Assembly: GCF_016086655.4 (NCBI RefSeq)
Contig: NC_052135.2
Span: forward strand, 6,848,363-6,912,362
Reading direction: 5' to 3'
DNA: 64,000 nt
Origin: Lepeophtheirus salmonis
Taxonomy: Eukaryota; Arthropoda; Copepoda; Siphonostomatoida; Caligidae
Shown piece after piece: positions 24,181 to 35,363 of this stretch. The number at the start of each line of letters is the position of its first letter. Positions within the stretch are counted from its first letter, which is position 1. The notes beneath the pieces are model-generated. The model was given only the letters and a program-made list of their open reading frames with translations, made no database searches and had not been told where the DNA came from. Made by a program: the position numbers and the translations under genes.

Positions 24181-24423
24181 TCAGCTGAAGATACGTAATT
24201 CTTTGCAATGTGGCACTGGCACTGGTTCAATATTTCCAACTAGAGTTCCAAATTTTTCCATAATTTCTTTTAAGTTTGTTAGGGATCCCTTTTTAAATAT
24301 GAATGATTGAATTACAGTAAGACCTCTTATATTGATAAGAATATATCTTTCAATTTTAGTCGGTTCATTTTGCAATGATATGACATACAGGGAGCACTGG
24401 CCTACTTTTTGATAATATTTCAA
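24181..24423 (-). CDS. orphan 80-residue open frame in a tandem duplication
   Basis: MKYYQKVGQCSLYVISLQNE through GNIEPVPVPHCKELRIFS, stop at 24181. I do not recognise it. Its sequence is not low-complexity and it lies inside the first unit of a roughly 204 bp tandem duplication; the second unit carries several small insertions that destroy the same frame. No splice or promoter evidence could be made out. It could be a chance frame, a decayed transposon part or a small exon. Confidence 0.25.
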   Translation of the reverse strand: MKYYQKVGQCSLYVISLQNEPTKIERYILINIRGLTVIQSFIFKKGSLTNLKEIMEKFGTLVGNIEPVPVPHCKELRIFS

Positions 24424-24640
24424 ATAAAAAAACTAGAGTTCAGCTGACGAAAGTTCAGTTTTCCATAATTTCTTTTTTAAGTTGGTTAGGGATCCCTTTT
24501 TAAATATGAATTCGATTGGATCTGGAATTACACGTAATTTATTAAGACCTCTTATATTGATAAGAATATATCTTCTTCAATTTTACGTCGTCGGTTCATT
24601 AATGTGTTGAATATGATATGACATAATATGTAGTCCCTTC
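24238..24640. repeat. tandem duplication, about 204 bp period
   Basis: AACTAGAGTTC, TTTTCCATAATTTCTTTT, TTAGGGATCCCTTTTTAAAT, AAGACCTCTTATATTGATAA and GAATATATCTT occur in order at about 24238-24395 and again at about 24431-24600. The two units differ by several insertions or deletions of about 1-11 bp; the second is the longer. Confidence 0.85.
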
Positions 24641-25096
24641 AGAGTGATGATAATTAACTTACAGTACAGTTGTTGATTCTTAATATTTCATCCACTTTTA
24701 AACTAGTCCTACAAATACTTTCATGTATTGTCGAATATCTGAGGGCCTTTCTGAGAGAAGATTGGAAGAAAACTTGATCCACAAGAGCTTTTATACAGCT
24801 TCGAAGGAACTATCCTAAAAATCAGTTTGGTATCCAAGGTAATATGTAAACTCCAAACACTTGACTCTCTTGTACGCTTTTTAATGTTTATCCTTCATCA
24901 AGAGTACTGAAGTAGCTTTTAATGAGCTTAAACCAACTCGAATACCGCCAGTCTCTTAATTACTTTTTTTAAGTTTTTGGTGGTATTGTTTTTATTCTAT
25001 TTTTGTGGACGTGGATAATTTGTTATTGTTCTCGAATTTGTTATTATTTGAATAAAATGTAAGATAATTTCTTCATTAATTGATATATATTATGTA
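24641..25096. other. non-coding stretch, nothing recognised
   Basis: AT-rich flank of the element at 25097. Confidence 0.5.
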
Positions 25097-25957
25097 CAGG
25101 GAGCGGGGATCAAATTGTCGCCTACTTTAAAGCTTGATAACTTGAAGACGACATTATCAAATAAAAAACCGGTTACCAAATAGGAAAGCTAGTAGTTCAG
25201 TTAGCATCATGCCGTTATCATATGAGGAGATAAAGAGCTATAAGTGGAACGAGGAGCTTTCGAGGTCCGCCGTAGTCATGGCATTGGTTAATAATGGAGG
25301 TAAAATCTCCAATTCAACGATTACTAAAACCTTAGGAGTAAATTCACGGACTGTTCAGCGTATCCGTAAGAAGCTAAAGGACACCTGGGATGTTGATGCC
25401 ACCATAAAGAGGGCACCCAAAGAGGAGGGCGCCGGCAAGAAGGTCAGGGATACCGACTTTGTCGACAAGGTGAATAAGATGGTTGAGGATGACCCTACGA
25501 GGCCCATGAAGGCCGGAGACAGGCCCTGGGTGTGGCAGCAGGACACATCACCCTGCCATGTGTCCAAAATCTCCATGCAGTGGTTAACCGAGAACTGTTA
25601 TGACGTAGTAACCAAAGATTTGTGGCCTCCTAACTCTCCCAACCTTAATCCTTTGGACTATTTTGCCTGGGGCTATGTCGAGAGACATGCCAACAGACAT
25701 CCCCATAGCACCAAGGCCAGCCTGATGGACTCCATCAAGGAGGTATTCGGCAACATGAACAATGAGATGGTCAGAAGAGCCTGCAGCTGGTTCAGAGGCC
25801 GTTATTGATGCCAACAGTGATTTTATCGAATGGCTACTCTATACCTATATGCTCGTCATAGTTAGTTTTGATTTTCAATAAAAAAGTTAAAAAATGTATA
25901 TTTTGTGTTGTTTTTTGTAGAAAAATATTTTGCCGCCAATTTGATCCCCGCTCCCTT
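25097..25957 (+). mobile_element. maT-like (DD37D) element, compact, near-perfect ITRs
   Basis: TA duplication at 25095-25096 and 25958-25959. The left end CAGGGAGCGGGGATCAAATT and the right end, reverse-complemented, AAGGGAGCGGGGATCAAATT differ at one base in the first 20. Length 861 bp. It encloses one open transposase on the plus strand starting about 110 bp from the left end, with about 150 bp of 3' untranslated sequence. The well-kept ends suggest it inserted more recently than most elements in the window. Confidence 0.95.
25209..25808 (+). CDS. truncated DD37D transposase lacking the first catalytic Asp
   Basis: A 199-residue uninterrupted frame; family members are usually near 340 residues. 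Residues 15-60 hold the first helix-turn-helix (ITKTLGVNSRTVQRIRKKL), residues 65-102 a linker and the start of the second motif (VEDDPTRPMKA). At about residue 102 the sequence jumps to GDRPWVWQQDTSPCHVS, so roughly 140 residues, with the rest of the second DNA-binding motif and the first catalytic Asp, are gone, yet the frame is kept. Asp112 and Asp150 (WPPNSPNLNPLD) are the second and third catalytic residues, with 37 residues between. Near the end a frameshift replaces the normal tail: AVIDANSDFIEW is readable in another frame just after FRGRY-stop. It cannot catalyse transposition; it might still bind the element ends. The minus-strand frames are shadows. Confidence 0.85.
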   Translation: MPLSYEEIKSYKWNEELSRSAVVMALVNNGGKISNSTITKTLGVNSRTVQRIRKKLKDTWDVDATIKRAPKEEGAGKKVRDTDFVDKVNKMVEDDPTRPMKAGDRPWVWQQDTSPCHVSKISMQWLTENCYDVVTKDLWPPNSPNLNPLDYFAWGYVERHANRHPHSTKASLMDSIKEVFGNMNNEMVRRACSWFRGRY

Positions 25958-27763
25958 TATATTCAAATAGAAGAAGAGAAATAATAATGATAATACGCAA
26001 ACTTAGCTTCTATTTTAATATATATTTATTTTTTTGTCATGTTTTCTTCTCAAGTGCTCTTAAACTTATCGCATGAATTGTATCAACTCTTATTTTTCAA
26101 ATGTTATTACCTATTGGAAAAATAAATCTTTAGAAAATTAAAATAATAAAATAAACTATTGGTAATTTAAAAGTGTAACTATTTACTAAAAAGTCTGTAG
26201 AATCGTTTCTGGAGAATTTAGCATAAAATATGTAATAAAAAAGATTTAGCAGTTAATAGATATTAATGTTACTTAAGGAGTATTAAATAGGGAATCTCAT
26301 TTGCCCGTAAATTAGTCCTTGAGCAAGATTATTCATTAATTTATACTAATATTTTTAAATAATAAATAATGTAAGATATATTAGCGTCACTTACCACCAA
26401 AAGTTTCTGAAGACCTCGACCCCATACCCCCCCAAACATTTCATCATATCTTATATATATTTATAAGTCTGTTTTTGTATTATCACATATGGAATCGAAA
26501 ATGATCAAACAGATCATTCTGAAATTTAGCAAGTATACGTAAAAAATAACTTAGTATGTTCAAAGGATATTTCTACATCCCTCTTTCTGTCTCTTTTCTT
26601 CTACATTCATTCTGTGTTTCTACTCTCCTCTATTCAGCCCTGCAAGGCAATCTAAATGTTACGAGCAATGTGGAAAATCGGGCATTTTGCAAAATACCCA
26701 CACAATCTATAAAAATTCTAATAGAGTGGTCAATTGCCATTTTATCTTCTTTTAAATTGTCAGGTGAAATGACTGTGGGTAATTTGATTATTAGCAAGCA
26801 GTTTGATCATTAAGGATTTGATTAAGATACAATTTCATTGTAAACAATTTGATAATCTAATCCAAGGATGTCCAACCTGTGGATTACATGGCAACATTGC
26901 AGTGAGCCGAATGTTTAGCTGTGGAATATTACTCATTCTCACTTAAAGTAGATTTTTTTAGGAACATTTTCGGAACAACATCAAAATGCGTAGTACGCTG
27001 ATAATGCGTACAAACATTGAAACATATTTGACGGTATCTTACTATTTACTATCCTATAATACACCCACTCACAGGTTGTTCTCAAGACCCGCTGGTTCAA
27101 GAGGTACACCATGCTCCACTGGCATCACTTTCTTGAGCATCGATGCCCCCTTTCAATATCCTATAATACATCCCAGCCCATGGGTTGTACAAGCAAACCA
27201 GTGGTCGGAAAGGTGGGACATTTGGTGATATACTTTGTGGGCTCTGTCAAGGAACATGTAACTTTGGTGGCGGTTTATGACCGTCATGTGGCTCCTCTTC
27301 AACTCGAGGATTCAGGTGTTATTTGGCATAAAATATAAGCCAAATAAATGAGCAATTTAAATGGACGTGATAAAATGTTGGTCTATCAGGATGACTACAA
27401 CAATAAGTCCCCATCTTACAAAAATTGACATTAGAATTGTTGCCCCTATTGAATAATATTCGAACTACACGGTTGTATATTTCATGTAAATTTGATTAGT
27501 TTCTTCAAAATAGACATAAACAAAAAACTCATTTAAATATACCTTTCAACATGAAATGTAATAATTTCAAAAATCATCTTTTGAACATACATATCATACC
27601 TAATATTACCTATATATTTTTACTAAAAATATCGTAAACATAAACATATTTCTCAAATAAACTACTTTTGCACCATGTTGTGACATTTGCTTTTACAAAG
27701 GTTTCCCTTTTTTTGCAGATGAACTTATTTGAGTCTGTTCAATTAAACTAGTTAAAGCCTTGT
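25958..27763. other. non-coding stretch with possible hAT-like relic
   Basis: GGATGTCCAACCTGTGG near 26867 resembles the start of some hAT elements, and AGGAACATGTAACTTTGGTG with CATGTGGCTCCTCTTCAACT near 27250-27310 is richer in G+C than its surroundings, but I could not define both ends or a protein. Open frames at 26556-26813 and 26986-27338 have no recognisable motif. Confidence 0.35.
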
Positions 27764-28146
27764 TCATTTCCATCCGACAAAATTGATGCAGTTAGTCGCA
27801 ATGTAACTTCCTTCTCTTTCGGAATCTGTACTGAGGAATGACTCCTTGCTAGGCTCAAACTGCTTTCTTACATTGAGCTGTTTTAAGACATCATTTTTTA
27901 TCCCAAATCTATAATATATGTTCTTTGCTACATGGTTCACAACAGCCAAGACGCCGTCCAATCATCTTCATTTTTCCACATGGCAATACTGGAAGGTTCT
28001 AAAGCGTAGCATTTAAGGCCACAGATTGAACAATTTTCGTTCTCCGGATAAAGATTGTTGACAGAAAACACATTTCTTTTGATGAACCGGTGTTCTCTGT
28101 ATGCCCTCCACTTCGGGCCTTTTACGGCATATATATTTCTAAACAT
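27764..28146 (-). pseudogene. unrecognised coding fragment, two overlapping frames
   Basis: From 28146 the minus strand reads MFRNIYAVKGPKWRAYREHR then IKRNVFSVNNLYPENENCSI and CGLKCYALEPSSIAMWKNED; a frameshift at about 27940-27960 leads into GVLAVVNHVAKNIYYRFGIK, NDVLKQLNVRKQFEPSKESF and IATNCINFVGWK, stop at 27764. Together about 125 residues. Composition is protein-like (mixed residues, Trp, Cys, few repeats), richer in G+C than neighbours, and a single frameshift joins the two halves, which suggests a once-real gene or exon. An in-frame TAG lies five codons upstream of the Met. I do not recognise the family. It ends 170 bp from the left end of the MULE. Confidence 0.45.
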
Positions 28147-28318
28147 CTTTAAAAGATGCTACTCCGTGGTTATATCACACTCATGGGATAAATGTAAGCC
28201 CTCAAGTCAGACCTATATCGGATGGTGATAAATTGCTTGTTATAAAGTTGACCTATGGCTGAGTGAAAGCAGTGATCTGACTCGCCAAACTAATGGTATC
28301 GTGCGCAGAAAACTACTT

Positions 28319-28921
28319 GGGGAAAATTGCTAGTAGAAGATTGCCATGTAGGAAAATTTCCCGTATTTTGATCAAACTTCATGATGAATAATAACACATT
28401 ATAAATTCGCTTAATACTATTTATGACAAATATTCAAACATATTTGTTTGTTCCATCCCCCGAGGGAGTAGATTCAAGTGTGAGTAATATTATTGCAATA
28501 CAATTTCATTGTATTTTTTGAAATGCAATCCAATCTTCTAATAAATGGATCGAGAGGATTGGTTACGGGGGGGAGGGGGATAAATAGCTTAAAATATGGT
28601 TGAATACTCTCTGCCTTCGGATTGATAATGTATCGGGGGTAGAGTGGGATTGTTAAAAACCACTGTCAATTCATCCAATACATCCAAGGAACCACTCTAA
28701 CACCATAAACTAATTCCTTCGGGTTGGCCAGAGTCCTGGGGTAGAGTGGGATAGTTAAAAACCACCACCAAAGCATCATATACATCCAAGGAACCCCTCT
28801 AATATATGTATATATATAATAGTTACAACCCCTCAGGTTACGTGGGGTACTTGAGGGTACCCCTGGATCCTTCAAGTCCACTGCCAATGCATCACAAACA
28901 TCCACAGAACATCTTCAAGAC
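28319..28921 (+). repeat. left TIR of MULE
   Basis: Inverted copy of 31232-31737. Contains degenerate tandem units of about 100 bp, each with GTAGAGTGGGAT, TTAAAAACCAC and CATCCAAGGAACC or related words, at about 28635, 28740 and (weaker) 28850. The right arm keeps only two of the three units, so the arms differ in length. Confidence 0.85.
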
Positions 28922-29610
28922 CAAAAAAATGTTTCAAGACCTTGGACTGGCGTGGAAGTCTTGTTATTCTAGTATAAGCCAAGTGTCACGGGCCGAATGA
29001 ACAATGCATGTCTCACATTCTCTAATTTAAAAAAAAATCTTATAGGCTATGTTAGTTCAATACTTCTTTAATATTGCTTCAGCACGTACATATTGTTGAC
29101 ATTTTATTTAACCCTCCTTCATGGATTATGCAATATAATCATTATTCAATTTTTTTAAAGATTAAAAGCGTGAGGCCCTTTCGTGGAGTGAGGACGGTAT
29201 TCTATATTTTGTACAATCCATAAGATGGTTCTGGCACTCAGTACCTGTTCTTTCACTCTCATGGTACCCTCACAAAATCCGATAACTTGTCTGATAATAA
29301 ATTTATAAACATGATTGTTTGTAACATACACATAAATAATATCTTCAACGTACTTTTCAGTGCGACCTGAGTTCTGATTTTTTCCCCTTGTTTTACGATC
29401 TGCACATTTATCTATGTACTATCAAAGTAAATATATAAAAGTACTTTTGAGTGAAATCTGAACACTGGATTTTTTTCTTTGTCTTCCGGATGATGCATTA
29501 ATTTATTGGGTACTCTTTTATTAATATTCTTTATATTTGCCATGCATCATAAAAATTAATATTCAGTTTTCTTTTGGTTGCTCTACTATCATATTACTTA
29601 TTTCTACAAA

Positions 29611-30974
29611 ATGGCAAAGTTAATCAAAAGTGAAAGAAACAGTTTGTTGCTTGTGGATAGATTTCAAGACATTTATCACAAGAATGGGGAAAATTCGAAT
29701 GGAGGAAAAATTTATTGGGAATGCTCTCAAAGAAAAAGCATTGCAAGGCAAGAGTTCATACTAATTCAGACTTAGAAAATGTCACAATTCATAAATTTAT
29801 TGATGAACACTGTTATGAGGCGACAAATGATGAATTGAAGACTATTGAATTCAAAAGGGATCTGGAAGAAAATTCTAAAACAAATCCTCATCAATCAACA
29901 CGCTATCCAGTATCTCCAATAGCATGTCAAATCTTACTCTGGGAACCAATGCAGAGCTACCTGTATTAAAAAATATATCCAGATGTGTTAGAAGGAGGAA
30001 ACAAGACACTCACAATTTCCTATCTGCTCTTCTATCGGACAGGATATTCCATTCCACCCCAGTTTGCAGCATTGCAAGAGAGTGGAAAAAAAATTCTACC
30101 ATACGATTCTGTGGAAAATGACAAAAATCGGATTCTTACAAATTCAAGATTGGAAGACCTTGCCAGGCATAAAAAATGGAGAATAGATGGGGCTTTTAAA
30201 ATTGCACCAGACATATACTATCAAGTCGTTACAATTCATGCAATCGTTTAAAACACTTCTATCCCAAGAATATTTGCACTCCTACCAAGTAAAATAAATA
30301 CAAAAAATATACTTTGATCAGAAATTAAAGGAAATGATTTCAGAATCTCATGACTCTGTTTTAGCTGATTTTGAAATGGCCCCTATCACTGCACTTCAGA
30401 TCATTTTCCCTAATTGCAAATTGAATGGTTGTTTCTTTCATTTCTCTCAAAATTTATTCAAAAAAATTGTCAATCTTGGCTATAAACAGTGTTATCACAG
30501 AGGACTTCAGTTTAAAATTGAGACAATTTGTTTCACTCGCATTTCTACCACCAGATAAGGTGATCGGTATATTTGAAGAACTAACTAAAGATGAAACAGT
30601 CCCCATTGAACTTATTGCATATTTCGAATTGACGTACATTGGAAAATTAAGAGGAAGCAGAAACAACATGCGAAGAGATGCACCAAGATACCCCGTGGAA
30701 TGTGTTTGATCAAACAAAGAATGGTGAGCCTAGGACAAACAATGGGGAAGAGGGATTCCATAATGCAATTAATAAGTCTGCAATTACATCTTTGCATCCT
30801 AATCTTTGGCATCTAATTGAAGCATTTAAAAAAGAAGAATTTATGTCCAGATCGAAGCTTATTCAACACGATAGACGTAATATTTTTCAACAAAATAAAA
30901 TTATAGACAAATTAATAAGCGTATTCTCAATATTGTTAGGAAATATGACAAATATGATGATAAAATTTTATACT
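29611..30974 (+). pseudogene. MULE transposase with FLYWCH domain, multiple frameshifts
   Basis: The ATG at 29611 starts MAKLIKSERNSLLLVDRF. A FLYWCH-type zinc finger follows: GGKIYWECSQRK, then after a frameshift KKKHCKARVHTNSD and HKFIDEHCYEA (29700-29830). NLTLGTNAELPVLKNISRC (about 29930) is the inter-domain region. The DDE core is readable in pieces: RIDGAFKIAP (first Asp at about 30186), ALLPSKIN, LADFEMAP (second Asp at about 30367), LNGCFFHFSQNLFKKI (the C..H motif), and TNNGEEGFHNAINKS (Glu at about 30750), followed by LWHLIEAFKKEE. At least five frameshifts and some stops separate these parts, so it is dead. The order and motifs are those of FLYWCH-MULEs of invertebrates. Minus-strand frames here are shadows. 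Confidence 0.88.
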
Positions 30975-31231
30975 TAAAAGATTTATCATATAATTTACAT
31001 TTATTTTAGATCTTTAAAAATTATTGTACAATTTTTTTTGTAGGAATTTAAAAAATATAAATATTTGTTTAAACAAAATTATAATTTTAAAGTTTTATTT
31101 CATTTACCATTTACTACCAGAATTAGATAAATTATTTCCAACAGAAATCAGTTAGGTATTCTAACCTTTCCAAAAAGAAAAACAAAAAGTAATTTAAAAT
31201 TGAGTGTACTCAATTAAACTATTTTTTGGTA

Positions 31232-31737
31232 TTAGAAGGATGTTAGAAGGGTATTCTGTGGATGTATGTGATGAATTGGCAGTGGTTTTTAAGGATTCAG
31301 GGGTACCCTCAAGTACCTTTGCGCAACCTAAAGACTTGGAACTATCTTTTTTTTTATTACAGGGGTTCCTTTGATATATATGATGCTTTGACGTTGGTTT
31401 TTAACAATCCCACTCTACCCCCGATATATTATCAATCCGAAGGAAGAGAGTATTCAACCATATTTTAAGCTATTTATCCCCCCACACCCCCGTTACCAAT
31501 CCTCTCGATCCATTTATTAGAAGATTAGATTGAATTTCAAAAAATGCAATGAAATTGTTTGCAATAATATTACTCACACATGAATGTACTCCCTCGGGGG
31601 ATGGAACAAACAAATATGTTTAGATATTTCTCATAAATAATATTAAGCGAATTTATAATGTGTTATTATGCATCATGAAGTTTGATCAAAATACAGTCAA
31701 TTATCCACTTACAATTTTCCGTATGGCAATTTTCCTA
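31232..31737 (-). repeat. right TIR of MULE
   Basis: Inverted counterpart of the left arm, with words such as CAATCCCACTCTACCCCCGA and CTCCCTCGGGGGATGGAACA. It lacks one internal unit present on the left and carries a T-rich insertion near 31350. Confidence 0.85.
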
Positions 31738-33140
31738 GTACCCTACCTTTTCCACGATTTTGCAATAAAAATTTTATTGATGGATGCCATTTTTATCTAA
31801 CTGACACCTAAACAACAAACAACGTCCTGCCACCACATCCTCTCAAAGTTCATTGTTAAACAACAGCTGCAATCCGTATCTTATTAAAACTTTTTTGGGG
31901 TTCATTATAATACAGACATATTATATTTTTACTACGGGCAAGAATAGCCGTAGTTCCTAGGTATTAGGTATTGATTAGTGGGCATGTTTTTAAATAATAG
32001 ATTTAGTGTTGTTGTTTTTATTTTTAAATCTTCCTTTAATTTTTCAGATAGAGTTGCACTGATTAAGTATAAGCAATCATTATAGTATTACATTACTCCA
32101 TCGGACCTAGAAGTTGTCTTTGATGCCCATTTACATTAAATATATTTCCTTCTGTAAGAGCGACAGTGAATCACACCAACACACATTGATTTAGGAGAAC
32201 AATTTCTTCCGCGCACTTTGTCCATTGAGCTACATTGTTCCATCGAATTTATTATGATGTCGAAATATTATCAAGGACTGTAGGAATTAGGAACTCAAAT
32301 GTCTTTTTTTTAAGGGGTTTCTTTATATTTTTGAAGAAGAAGACACATTTGTGCGAGCTTACATATGTTTAGCCTTAGGTTTTCCATTTTTAGGTAGGAT
32401 GCCAAATAGTTTGTTAAGTTTATAATAATGACTACATATTTTCTCACTTAATCCCTAAATACGATCCAAAATTTTAATTATGTTATTGGTCATTGTTGAA
32501 TTGATTAAAAGATTAGTCTGTCCTTTGACTTTTAACACCCTTCATATAATATTGCAGTATTCTAACAAAACAAATTTGCAACTTTTTTCAATTAAAATAC
32601 TTGTTGAAAATATTTATGTATCCTCCTTAAGTTGCTCTCCGATACTCTTACTGAGTGTGTCCTACAATTTGAGAAGCCTTGAATTAATTAAATAGATTAT
32701 AATTTTCGAAGTTTCTTTTAAAAAAATTTATTTGTCTAATCAAACAAATAAAAAAGGGAGAAATTTGGAAAAATTCTCTTTTTTTAATTTATTTTTCATT
32801 AGAAAAGATATATCAAAGCTGGAAATGCAATTTCAAGCAAAAAAGTATGTATAACCGACTTGAAATCTTATAAAAACATGTTTACTTATATTTGTAAAAA
32901 TATAAGAAATAACAGTTATATTTGCTAAACTTAAATATTGATATCAGTTGTAAAAACCTTTAATCTTTTCCATTACTTTTAACAAATATAAAACTTAATT
33001 AGTAACTAGTGATAGAAAATTAAAGAAGCAAGAGTAATTAATGTATGAATGGTTTAATAATAAGTAACTTTTCTCTTCAGAAAGATCGTCGATTGTGAAA
33101 AGAGCAAATTTTGTATATCACTTTATAATCGTTCAATGTA
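31738..33140. other. non-coding stretch, nothing recognised
   Basis: AT-rich; the 71-codon frame at 32480-32695 has no recognisable motif. Confidence 0.5.
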
Positions 33141-33629
33141 CAGGGTGCAACAAACTAACTTCCTTTTTTGTAATGCGTAGCAATCAAGTCGTAAAAGTAG
33201 TAGTGATATGGGTGTGATTTCATTATAGAAAACAATATTTGAAAGTTTTCTTGGAAATACATCATTGGTTCGAATAGTTGGTTTTACATCAAAAACTAAT
33301 TATTTAATCAATTAATTATCCTCAACTATCAAGTATGATATGTTTTTAATTAATTTTGGCATTTTTTTTTTGTAAAAAAACCTCTCAATGAAAATTTATA
33401 CAAAAAAAAAAAAAAAACATGAACAAATATAGCGGTATTAAAAAACCAAAGTTAATTTTATTCAGTATATGGACAATGGGGACGTCACCTTTCTGATATC
33501 ATTTTCAAAACAGTGTAAAACAAAACTTTAAATGTGATATATCATTATGAAACAAAAATAAAACTTTAATAATTTATGAAACTGGTTTTATCAACATTTA
33601 GAAAAATGAAATTATTCTGATGCACCCTG
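33141..33629. mobile_element. mariner-derived MITE
   Basis: Bounded by TA (33139-33140 and 33630-33631), with CAGGGTGCAACAAACTAACT at the left and, reverse-complemented, CAGGGTGCATCAGAATAATT at the right. The interior is non-coding. Sub-terminal blocks (AATGCGTAGCAATCAAG, GATTTCATTATAG on the left; GGGGACGTCACCTTTCTGAT on the right) match those of the decayed DD34D mariner at 54.79-56.28 kb, so this 489 bp unit is a deletion derivative of that family. Confidence 0.85.
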
Positions 33630-34289
33630 TATATATCAATGCGTCACCTCACTAACATAATTAAATAATAATCCCCTATTTTGCAAGATTTTTTTTACTA
33701 TGGAATATTGATTATTTTGGGGTTTGTTTATTTTAAAATTTCTGTTCATAGAGAAGGTTGTGATATTCAATAAAAATAACGATGCAATACGTGCATATCG
33801 TCTTAAAATAATTTTTTCAACATTGTCAATTTTCCTTTTTTTTCTTTGCCATGTGTTCCTGAACCTGGATATGACTGTTTGTCTAAGTAATTCAATACTA
33901 ACATTTATTTCCTAAGATTTACCCAGGTTTTCCATCAAAGATAAATTTTATGATCAAAAACTATTCCCGGGAAATTTTGCATTCAATTATTTCATTATAT
34001 AAGCTTTCTTTATGTAATGAATTCAATATAAAGTCGAATAAATGCTCTATAAGCACATGCTACGTATGTTATATTGAAAATGACGTTCTATTTGCATCCA
34101 CAAAAATGAGCTCCATGCAAGAAGCACCTATAGCAAACCAATAAATGCCTATTAATTCATAACTTCATTTTCTAAGGTAAATACATTAATTAATTTTTGA
34201 TCATATATTGGTACGAAGACTAGCCTAATTTTTTCTTCTTCTTTAAATAAAATAAAATAATAATACTTATATGTATATCACCAGAAGCA
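33630..34289. other. non-coding stretch, nothing recognised
   Basis: AT-rich. Open frames of about 63 codons at 33724 and 33950 have no recognisable motif. Confidence 0.5.
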
Positions 34290-34790
34290 TTGCTAGATTT
34301 CATCATTTGGGGGCTTAGACCCAAAAATTATCAACACCTAGCATTTATCTTTATTTAATGTGCAACTCAATGTAAAACTAACACATGACTATGGCTATTT
34401 TCATGAGAATCAATCAAAGTAATCTGATTATTTGTACCTTTTTGCCAATATTATGTATAACAATGGTTTATTAAAGTTAGGATTATTAGCTTAAAAAAAA
34501 CTAATAATTCCATCACATAAACGATGAGCCGTGTCCATTATTTTGGGGTAAAATGTCCTAATTACTTATTCTTTGTTTTTCTTTTTTTTGTAAAACTTAT
34601 CAATTAATTTTACAGTAGCTATTAAATGAATAATTTCGTTATAAAACAAAATATATGCCTTTTACTAATAGAAGTTAAAAAATGATTAAAAGTTTTGTTC
34701 CATAACAGGAATGTTCTTAGTTAATGGATATTTACTTGATGAAAAATTTCTATATTTACAAAAAGAAATATCAAATAATAATTTGCAGAA
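34290..34790 (+). repeat. dispersed repeat, direct partner of 37.4 kb
   Basis: Blocks TCTTTATTTAATGTGCAACT, TTTTCATGAGAATCAATCAA, TTTGTACCTTTTTGCCA and CATAACAGGAATGTTCTTAG recur in the same order and orientation at 37.44-37.96 kb. Non-coding. The family is unidentified. Confidence 0.7.
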
Positions 34791-35181
34791 CATTCTTCTC
34801 TTCTTTTAATTATCATTCTCTTAACTATATTTTTATCGTTAGATTCATTGATAAGTCCAATATTATCCAATAGAGATGTAGATAGCAATGTAGGCCCTCT
34901 ATTTGACACACCTACACTGTCGCATGCTTGAACATACATTAGGCAGATTTTTTTTTTGTTTAGAAACCTGCACCAGTTGGAGAAAATTGAATCATTTAAC
35001 GAATTTATTGTCCAAAAGGAATTTGGAAAAGGCACATAGCCCTACTTGGAAACCTTGCCAGGAGAGACAACATAACAAATGCTCAAACTCAGAGACTCAG
35101 TGACGTTTGAGTGCAAGGTTTAGAGGGACTTTGAGGCCTCTAAAGATGATTTGCATACTCGGCTCTCTGTCAAAACTTCAT

Positions 35182-35300
35182 AAAAGTCTCAAATGGCTCC
35201 AAGACAATTTTGACAACTTCATCTTGCCGGATTTTTGTCTTCCTAACTCGTTGGATCTGAATCTGAAGGATTATTTTTTTTGTGTGGATGAAGCAGTAAT
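35182..35300 (+). pseudogene. Tc1/mariner-like transposase scrap
   Basis: SLKWLQDNFDNFILPDFCL then PNSLDLNLKDYFFCVDEAV is close to the WLQDNFxxFxxPDxWPPNSPDLNPLDYFVW pattern that surrounds the third catalytic Asp of DD37D-type transposases, in a frame open from 35107 to 35364. The residues before it are not recognisable and no ends were found. Confidence 0.55.
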
Positions 35301-35363
35301 TACAGGATTTTCTAAGGGGTCAAGCGGCGAAGCACTTTCGGCCTCGTATAGAGACTGGAGGTG

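Larger units (their letters stand above)
28319..31737 (+). mobile_element. Mutator-like element (MULE) with long TIRs and FLYWCH finger
   Basis: Outer ends read GGGGAAAATTGCTAG on the left and, reverse-complemented, AGGAAAATTGCCATA on the right. From there inward the two arms are inverted copies for about 600 bp (left) and 505 bp (right), sharing ATTTTGATCAAACTTCATGA, GTTTGTTCCATCCCCCGAGG and GGGGTAGAGTGGGATTGTTA. Between them lies a decayed transposase with a FLYWCH-type zinc finger and a DDE core. Length about 3.4 kb. The 9 bp target duplication expected for MULEs was not clearly resolved (CTACTTG-like on the left, CTAGTACC-like on the right). Confidence 0.85.

Noticed and set aside
26866..27310. 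Complete hAT element
   Set aside because: One end-like word (ATGTCCAACCTGTGG) is present but no matching second end, 8 bp target duplication or hAT transposase motif could be found.
28666..29000. Open frames within the left MULE arm
   Set aside because: They fall inside the non-coding terminal inverted repeat and its tandem units, and change between the two arms.
34721..35035. 104-codon minus-strand frame as a gene
   Set aside because: No recognisable motif, AT-rich codons, and it overlaps the end of a dispersed repeat and the flank of a transposase scrap on the other strand.
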